Assembly: GCA_030683195.1 (NCBI GenBank)
Contig: JAUXQA010000224.1
Location: 1 to 19,959 of the forward strand
Direction: 5' to 3'
DNA from: Rhodoferax sp.
Lineage (GTDB): Bacteria > Pseudomonadota > Gammaproteobacteria > Burkholderiales > Burkholderiaceae_C
DNA: 19,959 nt
The notes under the pieces are model-generated. The model had not been told where the DNA came from. It made no database searches and saw nothing but the letters and a program-made list of their open reading frames with translations. Positions within the stretch are counted from its first letter, which is position 1; every line of letters starts with the position of its first letter. The translations under genes were made by a program, and so were the position numbers. Of this stretch, positions 8,120 through 14,333 are shown piece after piece.

Positions 8120-8375
8120 ACTTGTAGCGCTGCGCCTCATCCAGCCCGGCAAACCGGAAGTTCACCAGCAAGCGGGGCATGCGCATGAGGGCAATCACGC
8201 GCGGCTCAGCCACCTGCCAGGTCAGGCCCAACGCGCCGTCGCCGATGCGCACGCCAGCCGAGTGTTCTTGCAGTTTCCAGAAGTTGTCGCCAATGGCGTT
8301 GGGCAGCCAGCCCAGCCATTCGGCCTCGGTACAGCCCATGTCGCGCTCGAAGCGCTCCGCATAAAAAGACTGCAT
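8076..8375 (-). CDS. Uncharacterised 99-aa protein, last gene of the aldehyde oxidoreductase operon
   Basis: The ATG abuts the stop codon of the MoaD-like gene (TGA|ATG), and the end of that gene supplies a GGGGG stretch as a possible ribosome site, so translation is coupled. The protein starts MQSFYAERFERDMGC and contains aromatic-rich segments (EAEWLGWLPNAIGDNFW, RYKFMKRFDLYMQRGGG) and no obvious metal-binding cluster or membrane span. I do not recognise a domain. By position it matches the last small gene expected after aorABCD, so a role in maturation or assembly of the tungsten enzyme is plausible but unproven. Its 3' end overlaps the metallopeptidase gene of the opposite strand by 44 bp. 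Confidence 0.75.
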   Translation of the reverse strand: MQSFYAERFERDMGCTEAEWLGWLPNAIGDNFWKLQEHSAGVRIGDGALGLTWQVAEPRVIALMRMPRLLVNFRFAGLDEAQRYKFMKRFDLYMQRGGG

Positions 8376-8630
8376 TCAACCCCCGGCAATCGGTGGCCAG
8401 ATGGCGAGCACATCGCCCTCCACCAGGGTCTGGCTCAGGCGCATGGCAGGTTCGATGTATTTGCCATTGATCAGCACCAGATGCACCAGCTTGGGCGGCA
8501 TGCCAAAAGGCTCAATGATCTGGCTGATGGTGGCATCAGGCGCAATATCGAGCTCAATCACATTGGTGTAGCGCGCCTCTACCGGCAGGTAGTCTGTAAG
8601 GGAGGCAAAGAGCTTGAAGGTGATTTTCAT
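8376..8630 (-). CDS. aorD: MoaD/ThiS-family sulfur carrier protein
   Basis: This 84-aa ubiquitin-fold protein starts MKITFKLFASLTDYLP and ends in the diagnostic PPIAGG. The C-terminal Gly-Gly is adenylated by an E1-like enzyme and turned into a thiocarboxylate that donates dithiolene sulfur in pterin cofactor synthesis. Length and the DGDVLAIWPP-like end (here EGDVLAIWPPIAGG) fit MoaD. No moaE lies beside it, so it may be dedicated to the tungsten-bispterin cofactor of the adjacent oxidoreductase rather than general molybdopterin synthesis. The gene starts 10 nt after the aorC stop without a clear Shine-Dalgarno sequence, so translation is probably coupled. The symbol follows position in the aor operon and is tentative. 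Confidence 0.88.
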   Translation of the reverse strand: MKITFKLFASLTDYLPVEARYTNVIELDIAPDATISQIIEPFGMPPKLVHLVLINGKYIEPAMRLSQTLVEGDVLAIWPPIAGG

Positions 8631-8640
8631 GGTGCAAAGT

Positions 8641-10008
8641 TTATCGACGGCGCGCGTCCTGCGCGCCAGTCCAGCCGCTTTGGGCCTGGGCCGTGGCGAG
8701 GTAGGCTTCCATGAGTTTGGTGGGGTCTTTTTTGAGGGTTTCCTTCCACTCGCCCAGTTTCACCTGACCTTCGACCAGGCCACGCATCACCCCCACATGC
8801 TCGGTCCAGCCCACGCTGTTGCAGCCCACTAGCACATCGTCCTGAAACTGCAGGCTCAAATGGCGGCCTGCGGCCAGGTCGGTCAGCTCCACATGCTCAC
8901 CGCCAGGGCGGCCCTGCCAGTCGCCAAAGCTGGTGGAGATCAGGCCCAGGGTGTCCAACACGTTGATTTGCGTGACGCCTTTGAGGTCGGCATTGGGCGC
9001 CCGGCCCCGCCCAAAGGCCACCATGTTCAGGGCCGCCACGCGCGCCTGCTCGGCGGCGTTAGGCTGAATCGCGCTCACAATGGTTTTGCCACTCACCTTG
9101 TCAAACGCCTCGCAGCAGTCACCTGCCGCGTAGATGCCGGGCACGTTGGTTTGCAGGTGCTCGTCGGTCAGCACACCCAGCAAGCACGTAATGCCCGAGT
9201 TCTCCAAGAAGCCAATCGCAGGGCGTACGCCTGCGGCGCTGATGACCAGATCGCAATCCAGCGACTGTCCGTTGGACAGGCGCACCCGCAAGGGGGGTAC
9301 GTCTGGTGAGGCTTTGCCCATGCCGACCGCACTGGCCAGTTTGTCAAGCAAGCCTTCCTCAAGGGCCACCGGCTTTACGATCGCCTCGACCTTGGTCCCG
9401 GTGAACACCTGCACGCCCTTGGTCTCGCACCAGTCGCGGATCATGCCGCCCGCAGTCGGCCCCATCATGCGCGGCACCATGCGGTCGCCCATCTCGACCA
9501 CGCTCAATTTGACGCCGCGCGCCGCCAAGGCTTCCATGATGATGCAGCCGATGAAACCGGCGCCCAGCTGCAACACACGTGCGCCCGGCGTGGCCAGCGC
9601 CATGATGTTGCGGGCGTCTTGAAGGGTCCAGCACGGGTGAACGCCCGCAGTCTCGATGCCGGGAATCGGCGGGCGCACCGGGTGAGAGCCCGTGGCGATC
9701 AGCAGGGTGTCAAACGCCTGGGGATCACCCGTCTCGAATGCTATGGTTTTGGACGCCGCATCCACATGTGACACGCGGGCCGCACGCTGATTGATCTTCA
9801 AATCGGCAAAATGCGTGGAACTCTTGCGCAGATAAGTGCCGCTCTCGTCCACATTGCCAATCAGCAAGTAAGGAATGGCCATGCGCGAATACGGCGGCTC
9901 GGGCTCGTCACCCACCAGGGTAATGGTGTCGAGCGGGGCGTGTTTGCGGATGGTTTCTGCGGCAATGACACCGGCCGGGCCGGCACCAATGATGACGTGA
10001 TGGGTCAT
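8641..10008 (-). CDS. aorC: FAD/NAD(P)H-binding oxidoreductase subunit of aldehyde oxidoreductase
   Basis: The chosen start is ATG at 10008, preceded by AGGAG at good spacing; it gives 455 aa and puts the FAD motif at the N-terminus, whereas the longer frame to 10044 has no ribosome site. An FAD-binding GAGPAG lies at residues 8-13, a second Rossmann motif LGAGFIG at about 148-154 for NAD(P), and the second FAD contact GIYAAGDCCE further on, the order seen in pyridine-nucleotide-disulfide and rubredoxin reductase-like proteins. The dithiol CxxxxC pair is absent after the first motif. Next to aorA and aorB it would pass electrons between NAD(P)+ and the iron-sulfur subunit, as in the three-subunit Aromatoleum enzyme. 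Confidence 0.9.
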   Translation of the reverse strand: MTHHVIIGAGPAGVIAAETIRKHAPLDTITLVGDEPEPPYSRMAIPYLLIGNVDESGTYLRKSSTHFADLKINQRAARVSHVDAASKTIAFETGDPQAFDTLLIATGSHPVRPPIPGIETAGVHPCWTLQDARNIMALATPGARVLQLGAGFIGCIIMEALAARGVKLSVVEMGDRMVPRMMGPTAGGMIRDWCETKGVQVFTGTKVEAIVKPVALEEGLLDKLASAVGMGKASPDVPPLRVRLSNGQSLDCDLVISAAGVRPAIGFLENSGITCLLGVLTDEHLQTNVPGIYAAGDCCEAFDKVSGKTIVSAIQPNAAEQARVAALNMVAFGRGRAPNADLKGVTQINVLDTLGLISTSFGDWQGRPGGEHVELTDLAAGRHLSLQFQDDVLVGCNSVGWTEHVGVMRGLVEGQVKLGEWKETLKKDPTKLMEAYLATAQAQSGWTGAQDARRR

Positions 10009-10030
10009 GGTGATTTCTCCTGAAAATGAA

Positions 10031-10051
10031 AAGCGGCCCTGCAAGCCGCTT
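10031..10051. terminator. Hairpin in the aorB-aorC gap (possible attenuator or processing site)
   Basis: Arms AAGCGGC (10031-10037) and GCCGCTT (10045-10051) pair perfectly over 7 bp around a 7-nt loop. Read on the minus strand, the hairpin is followed by TTCATTTTCAGGAG, a moderately T-rich run leading straight into the aorC ribosome site. It could reduce read-through into aorC or stabilise upstream mRNA. The T-tract is too broken for a confident terminator. Confidence 0.4.
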
Positions 10052-10067
10052 GTTTGATGCTCTGCTG

Positions 10068-10101
10068 CGTCATTGCAAGAGGCGCGCTCCCCGCAATGAC
10101 G
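10068..10101. repeat. REP-like inverted repeat in the aorB-aorC gap
   Basis: Arms CGTCATTGC (10068-10076) and GCAATGACG (10093-10101) are perfectly complementary over 9 bp around a 16-nt GC-rich spacer. The GTCATTGC/GCAATGAC arms resemble short palindromic repeats scattered between genes in many proteobacterial genomes. Only one copy is in this window, so repeat status is inferred from resemblance. Confidence 0.5.
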
Positions 10102-10113
10102 TCGGCACGACCT

Positions 10114-11961
10114 TTACAGACTCAAACGCGCCTTGGTCTCAGCCGTGGGGCGACCCTCGGTGTCCCACCCGCGAACGGCATAGTACTTGGGCATCATCTC
10201 GGCCAGCATATTGACCTTGCCTTTGGACGGCCCGGTTTTGCAGGCCTCGGTCAACAGGCGCTTGGGCAGGCTGTCGTCTTTGGCGGTAAAGCCGGCGCGG
10301 TTGTTGAACTCGCGCTCCATGTTCCAGACCCGCTCGCCAATCTTCTCCAGCTCCTCGGTGGTGTACTCGTCGCCACAAGCAGCCGAGATTTGCGGCGCCA
10401 GATCGGCCAGGCCCCAGGCAAAGGTGGTGAACACGCACAGGCCGCTTGAGTCAAACGCAGCCGTGGCATCCTGAAAAGCCTTGACCAGCTCGGGCTTGCC
10501 TTCATGCTCGATCGGGTCGGTCTTGACCGGAATACCCAACACCTCAGACGCAATGGTGTAACCGCGCAAATGGCAGCCACCCCGGTTGCTGGTGGCATAG
10601 GCCAGGCCAATGCCCTGAATGGCGCGACCGTCGTAGGCCGGGAATTCCTGGCCCTTGCTGGTCATGCTCAGGTCGGGATGGCCGAACTTGGCGGTCAGGC
10701 GCTTGGAGCCCTGACCAATTTCCACCCCAAAGCCGCGGCCGGAGATGGTTTCTTCGGTCAAAAACGCCAGTGCGTGAGCCGAGCCAAACGGCGCTTCAAT
10801 GCCGATCTGCTCCTTGGTCAGCACACCCATTTCATACATTTCCATCACCGCACCCACGGTGGCGCCAAAGCTGATGGGGTCGATGCCCTCTTCGTTACAC
10901 AGCATGGTGGCGTATTGCAAGGCCTCCAGGTCTTTCACCCCGTTGGCAGCGCCCAGCGCCCAGGCCGCTTCGTATTCCAGACCGCCGGAGGCGCCCCAGT
11001 ATTGCGGCTTGTTGGCCACGGTGAAGTGGCTCTCGTCCATCTTGCTGATGCGTCCACACGCAATGGTGCAACCAAAGCAGGCCTGGTTGGTGACCAGCTG
11101 CTTCTTGCCGTCGGTCGCGCGGGGCGTGGCCAGGGCTTCGGCCGAGATGTCCTTGGCGCTCTCAAACGCGTTGTCACGGTGGTTGCGGGTCGGCAGCGCG
11201 CCCATTTCGTTGATGACGTTCATCAAGACCTGGGTGCCGTAAGCCGGCAGGCCCTGGCCCGTGACGGCGTTTTCGGCCAGAATTTTCTTCTTCTCGGCAA
11301 TGGCCTTCATGAAGGCTTTGGGGTTCTTGATGTTGCCCACGCCTTTGGTGCCGCGCACTGCAATGGCCTTCAGGTTCTTGCTGCCCATGACCGTGCCCAC
11401 CCCCGAGCGGCCCGCCGCACGGTGCAAGTCGTTCACCACGCTGGCATACAACACGCCGTTCTCGCCGGCCTTGCCGATGCTAGACACGCGGGTGAGCGGG
11501 TCTTGCAAGCTCTTCTTGAGCATTTCCTCGGTTTGCCACACGCTCTTGCCCCACAGGTGGGCGGCGTCACGCAGTTCAGCCACGTCGTCATTGACATACA
11601 GATACACCGGCTTGGGTGACTTGCCTTCAAAAATGACCATGTCCCAGCCGGCCATCTTGAACTCCGCGCCCCAGTAGCCGCCCGAATTGGAGCAGGCAAT
11701 GGTGCCGGTGAGCGGGCTCTTGGTGATCACTGTGTAGCGGCCACCCGTGGAGGCCATGGTGCCGGTGAGTGGGCCGGTGGCCCAGATGATTTTGTTATCG
11801 GGTGACAGCGCGTCGACCGTGGCGTCCACCTCTTCCCCGAGGTATTTGGAGCCCAGGCCGCGTGAGCCGAGGTAGGCGTGCGCCCAATCCATATTGAGAG
11901 GTTCGGACTTGACGGTACCTGCGGTCAAGTCAACGCGAAGAATTTTTCCTGCCCATGACAT
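10114..11961 (-). CDS. aorB: Tungsten-dependent aldehyde oxidoreductase, catalytic subunit
   Basis: The start at ATG 11961 has AGGAG eight bases upstream and gives MSWAGKILRVDLTAG, the standard N-terminus of the aldehyde ferredoxin oxidoreductase family; the longer 685-aa frame runs back into aorA and is not real. The 615-aa length is normal. Cluster ligands are visible as C295-x2-C298-x3-C302 (ACFGCTIACGR) and C509 (DSSGLCVF) for one [4Fe-4S]. GRSGVGTVMGSKNLKA (about 185-199) and SNRGGCHLRGY (about 459-468, His464) are pterin- and active-site segments. The enzyme oxidises aldehydes to acids with water, or the reverse, using a tungsten bis-pterin. It sits 25 nt after aorA. Electron partners are encoded on both sides, as in the Aromatoleum AorABC enzyme. 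Tungsten rather than molybdenum is inferred from the family. Confidence 0.95.
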   Translation of the reverse strand: MSWAGKILRVDLTAGTVKSEPLNMDWAHAYLGSRGLGSKYLGEEVDATVDALSPDNKIIWATGPLTGTMASTGGRYTVITKSPLTGTIACSNSGGYWGAEFKMAGWDMVIFEGKSPKPVYLYVNDDVAELRDAAHLWGKSVWQTEEMLKKSLQDPLTRVSSIGKAGENGVLYASVVNDLHRAAGRSGVGTVMGSKNLKAIAVRGTKGVGNIKNPKAFMKAIAEKKKILAENAVTGQGLPAYGTQVLMNVINEMGALPTRNHRDNAFESAKDISAEALATPRATDGKKQLVTNQACFGCTIACGRISKMDESHFTVANKPQYWGASGGLEYEAAWALGAANGVKDLEALQYATMLCNEEGIDPISFGATVGAVMEMYEMGVLTKEQIGIEAPFGSAHALAFLTEETISGRGFGVEIGQGSKRLTAKFGHPDLSMTSKGQEFPAYDGRAIQGIGLAYATSNRGGCHLRGYTIASEVLGIPVKTDPIEHEGKPELVKAFQDATAAFDSSGLCVFTTFAWGLADLAPQISAACGDEYTTEELEKIGERVWNMEREFNNRAGFTAKDDSLPKRLLTEACKTGPSKGKVNMLAEMMPKYYAVRGWDTEGRPTAETKARLSL

Positions 11962-11986
11962 GGTGATGTCTCCTGAATAGTTGGGG

Positions 11987-12463
11987 TTAAACCGCCGAGG
12001 GCTGATTGCCCAACTTGTCTGCCCACGCCGCCATCTTGCCCAGGCCGGTCCAGTTGGCGTCGATGAAGGTGATGGCGCCGGTGGGGCAGGCGTCGGCACA
12101 AGCCGGCTCACCACCGCAGAGGTCACACTTTTGCACCTTGCCAGTCTCTTGCACGTAATTAATGGTGCCAAACGGGCAAGCGATGGTGCAGACCTTGCAG
12201 CCCACGCATGTGGACTCGTTCACCACCTTGGCGCCGGTGGCCTTGTCAACCGTGATGGCCTCGACGGGACAAGCATGCAGGCACCAGGCCTCGTCACACT
12301 GGGTGCAGGTGTAAGGTACTTTTTTACCCGTGTGATGAAAGTCAAACACCTTGATCCGGGATTTGGCGGTGGCGAAGGTGCCGTAGTTCTCGAAGGAACA
12401 GGCCATTTCGCACTGCAGACAGCCGGTACATTTGTCTGCGTTGATGTGCAACACCTTTTGCAT
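11987..12463 (-). CDS. aorA: Polyferredoxin-like electron-transfer subunit of aldehyde oxidoreductase
   Basis: The start at ATG 12463 follows AGGAG at about 10 nt and places the first cluster motif near the N-terminus; the 234-aa frame includes promoter DNA. The 158-aa protein has sixteen cysteines in four groups: C12/15/18/22, C53/56/61/65, C86/89/92/96 and C113/116/122/126. This is enough for four [4Fe-4S] clusters in the DmsB/HycB-like ferredoxin pattern. It is cytosolic, with no Tat signal. It is the first gene of the aor operon and would carry electrons between the tungsten subunit AorB and the flavoprotein AorC. The size agrees with the roughly 18-kDa small subunit known for bacterial three-subunit enzymes. 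Confidence 0.94.
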   Translation of the reverse strand: MQKVLHINADKCTGCLQCEMACSFENYGTFATAKSRIKVFDFHHTGKKVPYTCTQCDEAWCLHACPVEAITVDKATGAKVVNESTCVGCKVCTIACPFGTINYVQETGKVQKCDLCGGEPACADACPTGAITFIDANWTGLGKMAAWADKLGNQPSAV

Positions 12464-12511
12464 GGGGGTAGTCTCCTCTGGGTAGCGGCCCTGCAACCTA
12501 TGCAAAGCCTT

Positions 12512-12535
12512 GCCTATGAAATTAAATACATAGCC
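12512..12535. promoter_or_regulatory. Candidate ModE box in the aorA upstream region
   Basis: Arms CTATG (12514-12518) and CATAG (12529-12533) form a dyad. On the minus strand it reads GGCTATGTA, six bases, TTCATAGGC, the 9-6-9 layout of ModE operators (CGCTATATA, six bases, TATATAACG type). It lies about 50-70 bp before the aorA start and contains the AT-rich sequence most like a -10 element for aorA. ModE bound here would be expected to affect aor transcription in response to molybdate or tungstate. The outermost bases deviate from consensus. Confidence 0.45.
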
Positions 12536-12563
12536 ATTGTTGGGCTTGTGGGCGCGTTGGAAC

Positions 12564-12579
12564 CTAGGGACAACCCTAG
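12564..12579. promoter_or_regulatory. Perfect dyad in the middle of the aorA/regulator divergent region
   Basis: CTAGGG (12564-12569) and CCCTAG (12574-12579) are perfectly inverted around a 4-nt spacer. The centre lies about 109 bp from both divergent start codons, which suits an operator for the divergently encoded Fis-type regulator acting on both sides. Binding is inferred from symmetry and position only. Confidence 0.45.
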
Positions 12580-12680
12580 TGGGGAATTGCCAAACGCATG
12601 AAATTCTCAATTTGAAACAAATCAGCGCCCGCCAACCTGACGGCAAGGTGGTTAATATTTGCTGAATACCCAACGCGACC

Positions 12681-13853
12681 ATGAGCCACACGCCACATCA
12701 ATCCACGCCTGGTACAGCCAGCCTGCATGCGGCCGGTTTGCCCGATGCCCACCGCCGCCTGCAAAGCATTGAGCAGGCGCGCCAAGTCGCGCTGCATGAG
12801 CGCGCAGCGCTGCCAGCGGGCTGGATCGCACCCTGGATTGAGCGATCATGGCAACGCTGCATCCACCAAGGGCTTCAGCCTGGCCAGATGCAGGCGTTTG
12901 AGGCGGTGGGCGTGTCACACCAACGCCACACGCTGGAGGCCAACCAACATCTGCGACACACGGCCCAACCTGTACTGGAGAGCCTAGGGCATGCCATTGT
13001 CAACACGCGCTACTTTGCCATCCTCACGAACGCCGCAGGCGTGGTGGTCGACGTCAGCGGCCCCATCGACCGCTCGGACCCGCGGGCCGACCTGATCACC
13101 CGCATAGGCACGGACTTATCGGAGGCCAGCATGGGCACCACGGCCATAGGCGCGGCACTGGCCGAATTGCAGCCGGTATGGCTGCACCGGGGTGAACACT
13201 TTTTTTCGGCCAACGGCCACTACACCTGTGCGGGTGCGCCGTTGTTTGGCCCGGATGGAGCCTGTGTCGGCATGTTGGACCTGACCGGCATTGACGCTCT
13301 GGAGCGCCCGGAACTCAAGCACTTGGTGACCCAGTCGGCCAGCAAGATCGAGAACGCGCTGGTGCTGGCTCAGGCCCACAGCCTGATGGTGCGCCTAAAC
13401 TGGCCAGGCTACTCCTTGGGCAGCGAGGCCGATGGCATCGTGTGCCTGGACGCTGACGGCTGGGTGACCGGTGCCAACCCGATCGCGCGCCAGATGGTGG
13501 CGGGCTTGGCCACGGTGCATACCCAAGTCGTTCATGTCAGTGAACTTTTCGGTGTCCCCTACCAATTTTTGTTTGACGCGGCTCGGCCGGCCAGCCTGCC
13601 TATCGACATACCGCTTTGGACTGGCCTGAGGTTGCAAGCACTGCCGGTGGAACGTGCTTATGAAACGCAACCCGTTCACGCAACTCAAGCCAGGACTGCG
13701 GTAAGGTTGCCCCTGAAAGACGTCGAAGCTGCGCTTATTCGAAAAGCGGTGGAGCAAGCGCGAGGCAATGTAGCCGAAGCAGCCCGCATCCTGGGCATCA
13801 GTCGTGCCACCGTGTACCGCAAATTGGGCCAGCGGCCCTCGCCAACCGACTAA
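12681..13853 (+). CDS. GAF/PAS-like/Fis-HTH transcriptional regulator without AAA+ domain, divergent from aor
   Basis: This 390-aa protein resembles AcoR-type activators. The N-terminal SWQRCIHQGLQP (about 56-67) is their usual lead-in. A GAF-like sensor spans about 90-235 (GTDLSEASMGTTAIGAAL, GAPLFGPDGACVGMLDLTG). A PAS-like segment lies at about 245-290 (DGIVCLDADGWVTGANPIA). A Fis-type helix-turn-helix ends the protein (about 344-385, GNVAEAARILGISRATVYRK). The central AAA+ domain with its Walker and GAFTGA motifs is missing: the PAS-like part leads straight to the HTH in one uninterrupted frame. It therefore cannot activate sigma-54 in the classical way and probably works as an ordinary activator or repressor of the aor operon. 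Start ATG 12681 has only a weak ribosome site. The ligand is unknown, perhaps an aldehyde or acid. Confidence 0.85.
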   Translation: MSHTPHQSTPGTASLHAAGLPDAHRRLQSIEQARQVALHERAALPAGWIAPWIERSWQRCIHQGLQPGQMQAFEAVGVSHQRHTLEANQHLRHTAQPVLESLGHAIVNTRYFAILTNAAGVVVDVSGPIDRSDPRADLITRIGTDLSEASMGTTAIGAALAELQPVWLHRGEHFFSANGHYTCAGAPLFGPDGACVGMLDLTGIDALERPELKHLVTQSASKIENALVLAQAHSLMVRLNWPGYSLGSEADGIVCLDADGWVTGANPIARQMVAGLATVHTQVVHVSELFGVPYQFLFDAARPASLPIDIPLWTGLRLQALPVERAYETQPVHATQARTAVRLPLKDVEAALIRKAVEQARGNVAEAARILGISRATVYRKLGQRPSPTD

Positions 13854-14333
13854 ACCCAGAGACATTGGATTACATCCAACACTTTGTAGATTTGCAGCAT
13901 CTTTGAATGCCAACTTTAAAGCCGCGTTCCGTGCAAATCGTGCGTTGAATAGATGAAATTCGGCACAGAGAGCCGCCGATGCACCAGTATCGACGAGAAT
14001 CAACACAACTAGTCAGGCCCTGCTTTTTTTACAAGCTGGGACCGCTGAATGCACCAAAAATCTGAAGCTTTTTTACTCTCCACCCAGCGCCCCGAGCAGA
14101 CCCAGGCCGAGCTTGCCGGGTTCGTTTATTTGAGGTGACTGAGGCTATTATGAACTCATGACTTGCGTACTCGGTTTACGACCAGGAGTTTTGTATATCT
14201 CTGCGATCTGACCATCGGGCCGCTGGCGCCATGATGCTTATTCTGCTCTGCAGCGCACATAGGCACCCCAACCATCCAAAGCGTTTTGCAGTTGGCTGTA
14301 CCTATTTTTGCGGCCTGTGTTTAGTCTTTGTGT
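13854..14333. other. 480-bp stretch without a recognisable gene
   Basis: Frames here are short on both strands and none resembles a known family. It is more AT-rich than its neighbours, with two T-runs (near 14023 and 14070) that lack strong upstream hairpins. A small palindrome sits at its left edge. The gene on the left points into this stretch and so does DUF2254 on the right, so it is a convergent intergenic region, possibly holding decayed sequence. Confidence 0.6.
13865..13879. repeat. Short palindrome just after the regulator stop
   Basis: TTGGAT (13865-13870) and ATCCAA (13874-13879) pair perfectly around TAC, 11 bp after the stop codon at 13853. The 3-nt loop and 6-bp arms could make a small RNA hairpin, but no U-run follows at once, so a terminator call is weak. 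It could equally be a protein-binding site. Confidence 0.3.

Noticed and set aside
10009..10044. Upstream extension of aorC to the ATG at 10044
   Set aside because: It has no ribosome site, whereas ATG 10008 has AGGAG and places the FAD motif at the N-terminus as usual.
10504..11619. Plus-strand frame of 371 codons opposite aorB
   Set aside because: Antisense shadow; aorB carries all family motifs on the other strand.
12502..12514. Possible -24/-12 (sigma-54) promoter for aorA, GG and GC elements on the minus strand
   Set aside because: Only 9 nt separate GG and GC instead of 10, and the neighbouring regulator lacks the AAA+ domain needed for sigma-54 activation.
13395..14006. Minus-strand frame starting MLILVDTGASAALCAEFH, reminiscent of a PIN toxin start
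   Set aside because: Only the first dozen residues suggest PIN; the rest runs antisense into the regulator gene and lacks the later acidic residues.
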